64,000 nucleotides of DNA from JAYZDK01 sp964604165 (GTDB taxonomy: Bacteria; Myxococcota_A; UBA796; CAJQPC01). The position numbers and the translations under genes were made by a program. Position 1 is the first letter of the stretch, and the number at the start of each line of letters is the position of its first letter. Positions 52,677 to 61,053 of this stretch are shown piece by piece. The stretch covers positions 85,600-149,599 of the forward strand of contig CAZRYF010000004.1 of assembly GCA_964604165.1 (NCBI GenBank), given 5' to 3'. The notes below the pieces were generated by a model, which ran no database searches, was not told the origin of the DNA, and saw only the letters and a list, made by a program, of their open reading frames with translations.

Positions 52677-52691
52677 TGGCACGGCCCTTGC
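52677..52691 (+). promoter_or_regulatory. Sigma-54 (RpoN) -24/-12 promoter
   Basis: TGGCAC, five bases, TTGC matches the sigma-54 consensus exactly, including the invariant GG and GC. It lies about 40 bp upstream of the sigma-factor ATG. An enhancer-binding activator would be needed. Confidence 0.85.
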
Positions 52692-52729
52692 GAAACAAGA
52701 GGGGGCAACCCAATCGGAGGGCAGGAAAC

Positions 52730-53458
52730 ATGGCCGCACTCGCACCCATCATCGAGACCACCGACCCCCGCGAGAGGATGATCCTCGAGCACTACCCCCT
52801 GGTCCGCACCATTGCCTGCCGCATGGTTCGTCGTTTTCCGAGCAGCGTGGATGTCGACGAGCTCATCAACGTTGGCGCCATGGGTCTTATCGACGCCGTC
52901 GACCGGTTCGATGCCACCCGCGAGGTTCCCTTCAAGGCCTATGCAGAGATTCGCATCCGCGGCGCCATTGTAGACGCCCTTCGCGGTGCAGACTGGGTCC
53001 CCCGATCCGTTCGTCGCAAGTTCATGCGCATCGAGAACGCCCGGGTCAAGCTCTTCCGCAGCCTCGGCCGCGAGCCGGACCGCGAGGAAATGGCCAAGGC
53101 CCTTGAGATTCGCCCCGAGGAATACGACGACCTCTGTGGCGATGCCCGCATTCGCCGGCTGGTCTCCCTGGACGCTCCCGCCGACGAAGACAACCACACC
53201 CCTCTCTCCGAGCGCGTCTCCTCAAACGATGAAGATGTGACCGAAATCTGGGCCCGTGCCGAGATTCAGCAGGAAGTTGTCGCAGCTGTTCACAACCTTC
53301 CCGCCAAGGAACGGACCGCCGTTTCTTTGTACTACTTGCACGGCCTGACCCTGAAGGAAATCGGCGAAATCCTTGAGGTCACCGAGAGCCGCGCCTGCCA
53401 ACTCCGCGCACAAGGAATCAAGCGCCTCAAGTTCCGTCTCCATTCTGCCGTTCAATAG
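52730..53458 (+). CDS. FliA/WhiG-type (sigma-28) RNA polymerase sigma factor
   Basis: The start follows GGAGGGCAGGAAAC. Region 2 (LVRTIACRMVRRFPSSVDVDELINVGAMGLIDAVDRFD) and ADWVPRSVRRK are characteristic of FliA/WhiG sigmas. Region 3 and region 4 (LTLKEIGEILEVTESRACQLRAQG) complete the 242-residue protein. In other bacteria this class drives flagellar or developmental genes and is held by an anti-sigma such as FlgM. No flagellar genes lie in the window. Expression is likely RpoN-dependent, from the upstream promoter. A FlgM-like gene follows 48 bases downstream. Confidence 0.93.
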   Translation: MAALAPIIETTDPRERMILEHYPLVRTIACRMVRRFPSSVDVDELINVGAMGLIDAVDRFDATREVPFKAYAEIRIRGAIVDALRGADWVPRSVRRKFMRIENARVKLFRSLGREPDREEMAKALEIRPEEYDDLCGDARIRRLVSLDAPADEDNHTPLSERVSSNDEDVTEIWARAEIQQEVVAAVHNLPAKERTAVSLYYLHGLTLKEIGEILEVTESRACQLRAQGIKRLKFRLHSAVQ

Positions 53459-53506
53459 GGGCGATGGGTCGGTCCAAGAATTCTCCGGCCCATCAGAGAG
53501 GTCGGG

Positions 53507-53719
53507 ATGAATCGGGATGCACCCAAATTGGTCGTAGCGCGTGAACGCCAGGCCCCCCTGCAACCCAGGGCGAGGCGGCGATACGTGGCAGAACTCAAGG
53601 AGCGTTATCGCGAGGGCACACTCGATGAAGTGCTCTTCCCGGAAGGTTTCGACGTGCCCGAGTCTCTGATGCGGGCCCTGTTCCCGGAGCTCTTCAACCG
53701 CCCGGAGATCGAGGTCTAA
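53507..53719 (+). CDS. Small FlgM-like candidate anti-sigma factor
   Basis: The 70-residue protein is basic at its start and then has YVAELKERYREGTLDEVLFPE and a helical end (VPESLMRALFPEL). This recalls the sigma-binding C-terminal half of FlgM (LK, then an acidic or basic helix, a Gly turn and a last helix). The usual Gly-x-Tyr is Gly-Thr here, so similarity is partial. Co-direction with and closeness to the FliA-type gene support an anti-sigma role. The stop lies inside the first unit of the 15-bp repeat array. Confidence 0.65.
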   Translation: MNRDAPKLVVARERQAPLQPRARRRYVAELKERYREGTLDEVLFPEGFDVPESLMRALFPELFNRPEIEV

Positions 53720-53770
53720 GAGACCGAGGTCTAAGAGACCGAGGTCTAAGAGACCGAGGTCTAAGAGACC
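53711..53770. repeat. Four 15-bp tandem repeats forming nested hairpins
   Basis: GAGGTCTAAGAGACC is repeated four times perfectly. GGTCT and AGACC pair across AAG within a unit, and AGACC and GGTCT pair across GA at unit junctions, so many alternative hairpins are possible. The array lies between the convergent FlgM-like gene and the secreted-protein gene and may terminate transcription. Confidence 0.9.
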
Positions 53771-53790
53771 GAGGCCCAAATGGGCGAGCC

Positions 53791-55359
53791 TTAGAATTCG
53801 TCCATTTCGTCCAGGTAGAGGTCTTCGACCGCCACCTCGGGCCCGAAGAGATGCACCACGAGGCTAAGCTCCAAGCCAATGGAGAAGCGCCCCAGGGTGT
53901 TGGCATCTTCCACCTGGATCATGCCAGCATCTTCCCGGTAGACATCAAAGGGAAGCCCTCCCACCCCGAGGCCAACCGGAAGGCTCACAGCAAGATCCGC
54001 CGCATCAGAGAGCTGCAACTCCACGCCAACAATCGCCTGAACCTCCATGGTGGAGGGCACTCCCAAGGTCGGCATCGTCGTACCGCTTGACCCCGTGGGA
54101 ATCGCCTCCCAGTAGTCCGTGTAGGCATGGCCCTTTCGCCAGAGCACCCCCACCCCCACCAAGGGGCGGACAGGCTCCGTGAAGCGACGAATGGAGAGAA
54201 CCCGCACGCCAGCCCAGCTGTTGAGCTGCTGCTCATGTTCTGGTTGGCGCTCCTCAGGAGCATCCGGTCCTTCCTGGCGACGCACATACATGGTGTACCG
54301 GCCCCAGTTCACGCCCCCCCCCAAGTCCACCTCGAAGCTGGGTGCAATGCCAAAGCCCACCCATCCGCCTCCCGAGAGACCGTTGCCGGACTCAAATCCC
54401 TGCCAGGCATAGGTCTCCTGCAAGGAGAAGTCCTCTTCATCAATGGCGTAGATGCCGAAATACCGGGTGTTGAACGGCCCCCAGGCGGGTCCCACGACCG
54501 GCCTTAGAATCACCTGGCCACGCCTTCCAAGTTGGCTCTGCTTCCATCCGTGGACGGTCTGGCCAGAATTGCGGAACCGAAGATACTCCTGGGACGACAT
54601 GCCCAAGAGCTCCCAGGGCTTGGCGGCATCCGACTCCCCCTCCATCGCCAGGTCGTCCAGTGTGTAGTCGGGACGAGACACTTCTCGATCCACACGGCTG
54701 TTGGAGACCCCCCCCAGCTCCTGCGCCAGGGCCTCCAACTGCTGGGCCACGGCGTCCCGATCGATGGGGGGAACGGTGTTGGTTGGAGCTTCGCCATGCC
54801 GGATGTCCTCCAGCTGCCCTGCTCGACCCTCCACAATGGAGACCAACATCCGCACCACCCCATCGGCCAGGCGATCGTCTCCACCAAGCTCCAGGCCCAC
54901 TTGCAGGGAAAAAGCCTCCCGACCGTCGACCACATCCACCACCGAGAGCTCCACAGCCCTCTGGCCCTCGGCCTCGTGCACCACCCCCACCAGGGCATAG
55001 GCCGCCTCCAGCTTTCCAGCGACCACATAGGCACACCCCACCTGTTCACCGGGCGGACAAGTCTGCAAGTAGAGCAGGGCAGTGTGTTCTCCCAGCTTGG
55101 GGGCATCGTAGACCGACACCGTTCGCAGGAGGGGGTGATCGTCTACGCGCCCCTCAAGAAAGTCCCGCATCAACCCGGCGAGCCCAGCAGACTCCATGGA
55201 GGTGGACTGGAACTCTGAGATGAAAATCGGCACCTGGTCCGCCACGAGGAAGTCATCCTCCATGCCCTTAAGCCCCGTGGGCCCCACCAGTAGTTCGTCA
55301 TCCTGTGCCTGTGCTGGGAGGCCTTGCACCGCCAGCAACACCGCCAGGAGCAACCTCAT
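53791..55359 (-). CDS. Exported protein with beta-barrel-like C-terminal half
   Basis: A signal peptide (LLLAVLLAVQGLPAQA) is followed by a first half with alternating strands and helices (ISEFQSTS, VAGKLEAAYALVGVVHEAEG, ELSVVDVVDGREAFS). This pattern resembles TolB-like or CsgG-like lipid-linked domains. The second half has amphipathic beta strands with aromatic residues (VGFGIAPSFEVDLGGGVNWGRYTMYV, RPLVGVGVLWRKG, FSIGLELSLVVHLF), as in outer-membrane barrels. No family is certain. The stop of the methyltransferase gene overlaps its start by four bases, so the two are co-translated. Confidence 0.72.
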   Translation of the reverse strand: MRLLLAVLLAVQGLPAQAQDDELLVGPTGLKGMEDDFLVADQVPIFISEFQSTSMESAGLAGLMRDFLEGRVDDHPLLRTVSVYDAPKLGEHTALLYLQTCPPGEQVGCAYVVAGKLEAAYALVGVVHEAEGQRAVELSVVDVVDGREAFSLQVGLELGGDDRLADGVVRMLVSIVEGRAGQLEDIRHGEAPTNTVPPIDRDAVAQQLEALAQELGGVSNSRVDREVSRPDYTLDDLAMEGESDAAKPWELLGMSSQEYLRFRNSGQTVHGWKQSQLGRRGQVILRPVVGPAWGPFNTRYFGIYAIDEEDFSLQETYAWQGFESGNGLSGGGWVGFGIAPSFEVDLGGGVNWGRYTMYVRRQEGPDAPEERQPEHEQQLNSWAGVRVLSIRRFTEPVRPLVGVGVLWRKGHAYTDYWEAIPTGSSGTTMPTLGVPSTMEVQAIVGVELQLSDAADLAVSLPVGLGVGGLPFDVYREDAGMIQVEDANTLGRFSIGLELSLVVHLFGPEVAVEDLYLDEMDEF

Positions 55360-56777
55360 CGAACCACTTTCCTACGCGGCGCCCGGCGAGAGGAGGTCTG
55401 TTCTCCCCCCGGCGGCTCCAAGAGGGCCACCACCTCCAAATGGGGCGTATTCGGGAACATCTCGTAGGGGACGATTCGCTTGATAGTCCAGTCCCGGGCC
55501 ACCAGCTGGGTCAGGTCCCGCGCCAGAGCCTTGGGGTTGCAACTCACATAGACAATCGAGGCCGGGTCAAGGTCCAGGACCCCATCCAGCACGCCCTGCT
55601 CCAGGCCCCGCCGGGCAGGATTCAGCACCACCACCGGATGGTGCCCGGACAGGCGCTTCCGAAGGGGACCCAGGACATTCGTGACCTGCCCATGCATAAA
55701 CTCTGCGGGCAAGTTGTTCGCGGAGGCGCTCTCTCGTGCTTGCTTGACGGCAGACCCCACGGACTCCACCCCCAAAGACCAGCTGGACCGGCTCGCTGCC
55801 GCCAGCGCAAAGCCGCCCACCCCGCAGTAGAGGTCCACCAGGGCAGCCCCGCTCTCTTCCACGCCGGTCATCTCCAGGACATCCCGGTAGATCCTGTCCG
55901 CCACGATGGGGTTGGTCTGAAAGAAATCCGCCGGTCCAATGCGGTAGTCCACATCCGCCAATCGATCCGTGATGGTCTTTCGACCCACCAGGTGGGACGT
56001 GGGGATGTTCCCTTCTTCATCTCGCCAGAAGATCGCGTTTCCTTCCTCGCCGTTGATATGCAGATGGGCCCCCACCACCTTCTCGCAGCGACCCGACAGG
56101 CGATCCGCCACATCCCGCAGCAGAGGATGATTCTGACCCACCACCATGGTGATGAGGATCTCCCCTGTGGAAGCCGACTCCCTTGCCACAAGGTTCCGCA
56201 GCAGACCGCGGCCTCTCACATAGGGGCGAATCTCCAAGTCGATGCAGATGCGCACAAAGGCGTGCATCACGTTGTGCAGCCCAGGGGTCACAACCGAACA
56301 CTCGGGAATCGGCACGACCCGCCGGCTGTACCCGCCGGGCGCACCAATTCGCAGGTGCCCCCGGTCGGTTTCATCCGCCGCCAGCTTCATGACGTGCCGG
56401 TAGTGGGAGAGCACGCCTGGACCGATTTCTCCTTCGGGGGCAGGGGAGTCAATGCCAGCTTCCCGCAGCGCCGACTCAAGCAGAGACAACCGTGCGTGGG
56501 ACTGGCCCCGGGCATCCACATGCATCAGCGGACAACCACCACAGCTGTGGTAGCGGGGACAAGTTGGTTTCACGCGATGGGGGCTCGGAGACCTTGATCC
56601 CACCCACCGGGCCATTTGTCGGTGAGCCCCCTTGCGACCCAGCTCTACCTGGCCGGCCTCGCCGGGGATGCCTTGCCAAATGGCAATCTCCCGGCCTCGC
56701 GGATCCGAAGCTCGAACCAAGGCCTCCCCATGGGGAAGCCATTCGGTGGGGGTGAATGTGCCCTTCCAACCGGCCAT
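55356..56777 (-). CDS. rlmD: RlmD/RumA-type (uracil-C5)-methyltransferase with Fe-S cluster
   Basis: The enzyme methylates uridine C5 in RNA by Cys attack. The N-terminal region is TRAM-like. CPRYHSCGGC is the [4Fe-4S] ligand group. LVDLYCGVGGFALAAA is the SAM motif, and YVSCNPKALARDL carries the catalytic Cys. About 473 residues from the ATG of MAGWKG. The target (23S U747 or U1939 or a tRNA) cannot be fixed from the sequence; the symbol is the nearest family name. Confidence 0.87.
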   Translation of the reverse strand: MAGWKGTFTPTEWLPHGEALVRASDPRGREIAIWQGIPGEAGQVELGRKGAHRQMARWVGSRSPSPHRVKPTCPRYHSCGGCPLMHVDARGQSHARLSLLESALREAGIDSPAPEGEIGPGVLSHYRHVMKLAADETDRGHLRIGAPGGYSRRVVPIPECSVVTPGLHNVMHAFVRICIDLEIRPYVRGRGLLRNLVARESASTGEILITMVVGQNHPLLRDVADRLSGRCEKVVGAHLHINGEEGNAIFWRDEEGNIPTSHLVGRKTITDRLADVDYRIGPADFFQTNPIVADRIYRDVLEMTGVEESGAALVDLYCGVGGFALAAASRSSWSLGVESVGSAVKQARESASANNLPAEFMHGQVTNVLGPLRKRLSGHHPVVVLNPARRGLEQGVLDGVLDLDPASIVYVSCNPKALARDLTQLVARDWTIKRIVPYEMFPNTPHLEVVALLEPPGGEQTSSRRAPRRKVVR

Positions 56778-56852
56778 GTTGATCTCCGCTGCGCCAGGAC
56801 CCCCAATACGCCCCCCAGCACACCTTCGCCACTCGGCATGTCTCAAAAAGTC

Positions 56853-56881
56853 TTGACACGTCCAGAAAAGTGTTAGACAAT
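56853..56881 (+). promoter_or_regulatory. Sigma-70 promoter for the LysM protein gene
   Basis: TTGACA, 17 bases, GACAAT. The -35 is perfect and the -10 matches at four of six bases. It lies 73 bp upstream of the ATG at 56954. Confidence 0.6.
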
Positions 56882-56953
56882 CCTCGTACCTTTCCTTCCC
56901 CGGGTTCCCACCCTCCTGGAGCATCTCGCTCCTTCCTCCGCCCACGCAGCAAC

Positions 56954-57928
56954 ATGCAAGCACTCGCACCGCAAGCAGCCGCACAGATTCCATTCAACGA
57001 GCTTCCACGAGGCGACGGAGAGTCCGGCGCCGTGCGGGAGATGACCGACCTGCTGGACCTCCACGGGTTCGATGCAGGCACCCGTCTCTACGACGAGGCC
57101 CTGGCCCTGGCGAGAGAAGGCCATCTCGGCCGCGCCCGGGACCGCCTGAACATTCTTCTCTGCATCGATCCCGATGATGCCCTCGGGCACCTGCTTCTCG
57201 GCAAAATCTACGGCGCCCAGCAAAGATGGCAGGAGGCCCTCTCGGAGCTGGCTGCCACTTCTGCCTGTGGCATGCGCCCCCCCCAGGGACTGAAGGAGGC
57301 CTTTGAGGCCCAGCGCGACGCCAAGCTTCAAGACAACCGTGCCGAACAGGTGGCAGCCCGGGTGGGTGCAGAAGTCCGTGCTCTCCGGGAAGAAGCCCGG
57401 CGTCTTCGCGTGGACAAAACCCGCCTGGAACGCGCTGTACGAGACTCAAACCGCAAGGCCCGTTCCTGGTCTTTGACCGCAGTGCTCACCACCGCCCTCG
57501 CGGTGGGACTGCTGGTAACGTTTGTGAGCAGCGGCCTGTCCAGTGGCGCCAACGAAGGGGAAGTCCTTGCATCGGTTGACCCGGTGATGGCCGAGCCTTT
57601 TGAAGCCCCGGCAGAAGCTGTCATGCCCACGGAGGCGCCTGTTGCATCCTTGGACGAGCTCCTCGCGGAAATGGACGACACCCCGGAGCCCGCCGAGGCC
57701 CTCCCGGTGGTCCAGGCCGTGGAGCCAGTCATCAAATCGACTCCCGACCCCGCCACTGTCTCCAACGAGCTGTACGTGGTGGTGCCCGGCGACAACCTCT
57801 CCCTGATTTCCAAAAAAGTCTACGGAGCCTCTTCCAAGTGGAGAGACATTCAGGCCGCCAACGTCGAAGTACTCGGCAACGGCGACTCCCTGGCCGTGGG
57901 CATGGAGTTGACAATTCCCAAAATTTGA
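56954..57928 (+). CDS. Inner-membrane protein with TPR-like, coiled-coil and LysM domains
   Basis: Residues 40-110 form a TPR-like region (YDEALALAREGHLGRARDRLNILLCIDPDDALGHLL). A coiled coil (VRALREEARRLRVDKTRLERAV) lies near 145-165, then a membrane helix (LTAVLTTALAVGLLVTFVSS) at about 175-195. A Pro/Glu/Ala linker leads to a C-terminal LysM domain (LYVVVPGDNLSLISKKVYG) that would contact peptidoglycan in the periplasm. The start is the ATG of MQALAP; an in-frame extension would run back into the promoter. It converges on the TPR gene at 58062, with a hairpin terminator between. Confidence 0.8.
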   Translation: MQALAPQAAAQIPFNELPRGDGESGAVREMTDLLDLHGFDAGTRLYDEALALAREGHLGRARDRLNILLCIDPDDALGHLLLGKIYGAQQRWQEALSELAATSACGMRPPQGLKEAFEAQRDAKLQDNRAEQVAARVGAEVRALREEARRLRVDKTRLERAVRDSNRKARSWSLTAVLTTALAVGLLVTFVSSGLSSGANEGEVLASVDPVMAEPFEAPAEAVMPTEAPVASLDELLAEMDDTPEPAEALPVVQAVEPVIKSTPDPATVSNELYVVVPGDNLSLISKKVYGASSKWRDIQAANVEVLGNGDSLAVGMELTIPKI

Positions 57929-58013
57929 CTTGGTTGTGGAGGTGTGGAGCGGCGGACGGCTCCCCTCCCCGTAGTGGCTTTACCCCCGTGCCAGGGGTTC
58001 ACTGCGGAGACTC

Positions 58014-58049
58014 GGGAGGGCCGGCTACACGGACGGAGCCGGCCCTCCC
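58014..58049. terminator. Bidirectional hairpin between convergent genes
   Basis: Perfect 13-bp stem (GGGAGGGCCGGCT with AGCCGGCCCTCCC) and a 10-base loop, in the 133-bp gap between the LysM gene and the convergent TPR gene. No T-tract follows, so it may act with other factors. Confidence 0.65.
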
Positions 58050-58061
58050 AACCAAGGCAAG

Positions 58062-59234
58062 TCACCTGCCAGCGCCCTCTTCCGAGCCGGGTCTACTCTT
58101 TTCAAGGCGGGCAAGGCGCTTCTTGCTGGGTTCATAGTTGTCGATCTCAACCGCCTTGCGAAAGGCACTCTTGGCTGCCTCCCAGTCGCGCTCCCGCACG
58201 TGGATGTCACCCTTCCGGTGCCAACCCACGGCCTGGTACAACGGCTCAAGGGGAAGAGACAAGTAGAGATCAATGCTCTTGTGGGCCCCTTGATGCTCGC
58301 CCGTTCGCATGAGAGCGGTGGCGCGGTAGTAGTGAACCCGGTGGTTGTCGGTGTCCACCGCCTGCACCCGATCCAAAAGGACCAGGGCTTGCCTTAGCTT
58401 GCCTCGCATGATGAGCACCCGGGCGAGCACCATGTTGTTGAGCACGTTGTCCGGGTAGAGCGCCTGGGATCGCAACAGGGCCGCCTCCGCCTCGGCAAGC
58501 CTTCGCGACTCCAGGTGGGCATAGGCCAGAGACAAGCTGGCTGCAGGCGCCACAAAGAGCGCCTCCTCTTCCACCTTGCGCATGAGCGCCAGTCCCTCTT
58601 CCTGGCGATCCTCCCCCATGGGAATCAGTCGGGTCTTCTGGGCCACCGCCGTGCGCCAGTAGTGGTACAGGCCATTTCCCAACATTGGATCCACAAACCC
58701 CGGGGCGATCTCCCCCAGCACCTCCAGGGAATTGAGGGCCTCCAGGGCCCGGGCAAGAGACGCCACATACTGCTTCTTCCGCATCATGTGGATGCTCTCG
58801 ATGCCCACCACGCCGCCCCGGAGAAAGGCCTCCCAGGCCTCGTTCCCCGGCTCCTTTGCTGCCTTGTCCAGAGCCTTGAGAGCCATAGACGAGTGGGTCA
58901 GGTACTGTTTTTCAAAGCGGTAATCAAGATTCTCCAGCATCAGGGACTGGTAAATGAGCAACCGACCCACGTGTCGGGTGGCAGTGCCAGGAAAGTCATC
59001 CTCCAAAGTGTCCCACTCGGTCTTGGCCCCCTTGTAGTCCCGCAGATACACCAGCTCGATCCCTTTGGCAGCCCTCTGCACAAAGCGGGGTGAGATGCCG
59101 AGCCGCTCACCGCCCTTCACAAAGCGATCTGGGACTTCCACGGAGGCGCCGGGGCTCGCGTCTGCCCTTCCGAGAGAGACTGTCCCGAGAAAAACAGCCC
59201 CGGCCAGGGCAGCCCAAGCGGCCGAGAGTCTCAA
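58062..59234 (-). CDS. Exported TPR-repeat protein
   Basis: A signal peptide (RLSAAWAALAGAVFLGTVSLGRADA) is followed by a run of helical repeats over the whole length; clear TPR-like units include SLAYAHLESRRLAEAEAALLRSQALYP and GWHRKGDIHVRERDWEAAKSAFRKAVEID. The start chosen is a TTG that overlaps the glutathione-synthetase-like stop (TTGA) and follows GGAAAGG. A GTG at 59273 would add 13 residues before the signal. TPR scaffolds of this kind organise envelope complexes. The partner is unknown. Confidence 0.78.
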   Translation of the reverse strand: MRLSAAWAALAGAVFLGTVSLGRADASPGASVEVPDRFVKGGERLGISPRFVQRAAKGIELVYLRDYKGAKTEWDTLEDDFPGTATRHVGRLLIYQSLMLENLDYRFEKQYLTHSSMALKALDKAAKEPGNEAWEAFLRGGVVGIESIHMMRKKQYVASLARALEALNSLEVLGEIAPGFVDPMLGNGLYHYWRTAVAQKTRLIPMGEDRQEEGLALMRKVEEEALFVAPAASLSLAYAHLESRRLAEAEAALLRSQALYPDNVLNNMVLARVLIMRGKLRQALVLLDRVQAVDTDNHRVHYYRATALMRTGEHQGAHKSIDLYLSLPLEPLYQAVGWHRKGDIHVRERDWEAAKSAFRKAVEIDNYEPSKKRLARLEKSRPGSEEGAGR

Positions 59235-60181
59235 CCTTTCCGGTCCTGGTGCAGCTCCAGCGCACGGTCGCACAGCTCTGCCGCAAGATCCCGTTTCTGC
59301 AAGGACACGATCTCCCGAATGCCCGTGGGGCTGGTCACATTGATCTCCGTGAGCCAGTCTCCGATCACGTCAATTCCCGTGAATAGCAGGCCTTCGTCCT
59401 TGAGGCGTGGCGCGAGCTCTTCACAGATCTGGCGGTCCCTTTCGGTCAGCTCGCAAGCCTCGACCCGCGCACCCACGTGCATGTTCCCCCGGTGATCGTG
59501 AGGGCCCGGCACCCGGGCAAACCAACCCCGGGCCTCTCCATCCACCAAGATGATGCGCTTGTCCCCGGTGGTCTTGATCTCAGGTACGTAGAGCTGGGCA
59601 ATGCAGTACCCCTTCCCCGCCTGGGTCAACAGCTCGGCCATGGCCCCCAGGTTTCCATCGTGCTTGCCGGAGATCACCACCCCATAACCGCCGTTTCCAT
59701 CCCAGGGCTTCAGCACAATCCGGTCATGATCCAAAGCAAAAGCGCGAATGTCCTCTACCTTGTTGGTGACCAGGCTCGGCGGGCACAAATGTGGCCACTG
59801 GAGGGCGTACATCTTCTCGTTGGCACACTTGATGGAGCGCGGGTCGTTGAACACCAGGGAGGTGGGCAGCGCCAGATCCAACAGGTAGGTCGAAAAAATG
59901 TAAGCCATGTCGAAAGGCGGGTCCTTTCTAAGCCAGATGCAGTCGAAATCCGCCAGCGGTTCCACCGAGAAGGGGGCCTCGTCCCGAAAAGGCTGGCCCT
60001 CAAGGTGAGCAGTCACCACCTGGCAGCGGGCCTGGGGACCCGAGGGCGTGGTGAAGAGGTCCGCCGGAGTGCACCAGGCGATTCCCCAGCCTCGCCGGGT
60101 GGACTCGGCCATCAAGGCATAGGTTGAATCTCCTTCCAGGTGAAGTCGATCCAGGGGATCCATCACGAAAAGCGTGCGCAT
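59231..60181 (-). CDS. gshB: Glutathione synthetase-like ATP-grasp ligase
   Basis: GshB joins gamma-glutamylcysteine and glycine using ATP. The 316-residue protein has the family order: VMDPLDRLHLEGDST near the N-terminus, WLRKDPPFDMAYIF, FNDPRSIKCANEKMYAL, VLKPWDGNGGYGVV (ATP loop), RIILVDGEARGWFARVPG and LTEINVTSPTGIREI. The start is the ATG of MRTLFVMD. It lies 12 bases after the barrel-like gene and is coupled to the TPR gene. The first-step enzyme is not in the window. Confidence 0.93.
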   Translation of the reverse strand: MRTLFVMDPLDRLHLEGDSTYALMAESTRRGWGIAWCTPADLFTTPSGPQARCQVVTAHLEGQPFRDEAPFSVEPLADFDCIWLRKDPPFDMAYIFSTYLLDLALPTSLVFNDPRSIKCANEKMYALQWPHLCPPSLVTNKVEDIRAFALDHDRIVLKPWDGNGGYGVVISGKHDGNLGAMAELLTQAGKGYCIAQLYVPEIKTTGDKRIILVDGEARGWFARVPGPHDHRGNMHVGARVEACELTERDRQICEELAPRLKDEGLLFTGIDVIGDWLTEINVTSPTGIREIVSLQKRDLAAELCDRALELHQDRKG

Positions 60182-60192
60182 GGAGACTGACC

Positions 60193-60927
60193 CTAAAAGC
60201 GGGCGGCAGCGCCCGCGGCAAATGTATGTACCACCGAGCTTCCCCGGGCGGTGGTGTCCCGAAAGCCGACCTCGTAGTCCAGCCCAAGGGTGAAGTCCAC
60301 AGTCTCTCCGCGAACGACAGCGTAGCCGAAACCAGCCCGGGCAGAAGCATCCCAGCGCAGCCCTTCTGGCTCCCCCCACAGGTGTACGCCCGGTCGAACC
60401 AACAGCGCTCCATGGGCAAACGGCGGGCGGTCCTCCGGGGTTTTGGCCGTCAACTCCAGGGGAATTCCCAGGGTGAGGGCAGACGTACGGGGGGAGGGGT
60501 CCACCCACCGCATACGCACATCCAATCCCATTCCGCCCTGCACCAGGTCTCCCGCCAGAAAAAAGGTGGCCATGCCGCGCACAGGGGTCAGATCCACGAG
60601 GCCGTCGTCATCGTCCACGACGAGACGGCCCAGGCTCCACGCCCCCGTGAGCAGGCCCTCCTCGAACTCCGTTCGACCCGCCAAGACCGACACATCCAGT
60701 GCATCCAGCGCGGCCTCGTCTCCATCGGCCTCCAGAAAGTGCCAGGAAACAGAAAACGGCGCCCACACCATCGCCTGAGCAAGATCGCTCTCCCCCCAGG
60801 GATTCACCGACAACCCCAGCGCCATGCTGGACCCATCTTTATCAAGCTCTTGGACAAGCGAGAGCCCTGCCCCCTCAAATCCCGCCTGGGCAATTCCCAG
60901 GCCCCAAGTCAATGCGAAGAACATCAT
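60193..60927 (-). CDS. Exported beta-barrel-like outer membrane protein
   Basis: A short signal (MMFFALTWGLGIAQA) is followed by 230 residues of amphipathic strands (LSVNPWGESDLAQAMVWAPFSVSWHF, GMGLDVRMRWVD, ALTLGIPLELTAK, FGYAVVRGETVDFTLGLDYEVGF). The C-terminus ends in Phe (AAAARF), as recognised by BamA. Family unknown. The gene precedes gshB by 12 bases, possibly for shared transcription. It is divergent from the kinase gene. Confidence 0.72.
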   Translation of the reverse strand: MMFFALTWGLGIAQAGFEGAGLSLVQELDKDGSSMALGLSVNPWGESDLAQAMVWAPFSVSWHFLEADGDEAALDALDVSVLAGRTEFEEGLLTGAWSLGRLVVDDDDGLVDLTPVRGMATFFLAGDLVQGGMGLDVRMRWVDPSPRTSALTLGIPLELTAKTPEDRPPFAHGALLVRPGVHLWGEPEGLRWDASARAGFGYAVVRGETVDFTLGLDYEVGFRDTTARGSSVVHTFAAGAAARF

Positions 60928-61053
60928 GCGACTCCCAGACTATCGCGACTTTCAACCCACGGGAGGAACTCCCACCGAGTTTTGGCCGGCGGTTCCAGAG
61001 CACCCCAGGCGGACAGGCGCCATGGCATAGAATCGGAGCGCCCGGAGGCACCC

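Noticed and set aside
53711..53770. CRISPR or integron repeats
   Set aside because: Direct 15-bp units without spacers; better explained as slippage-grown hairpins.
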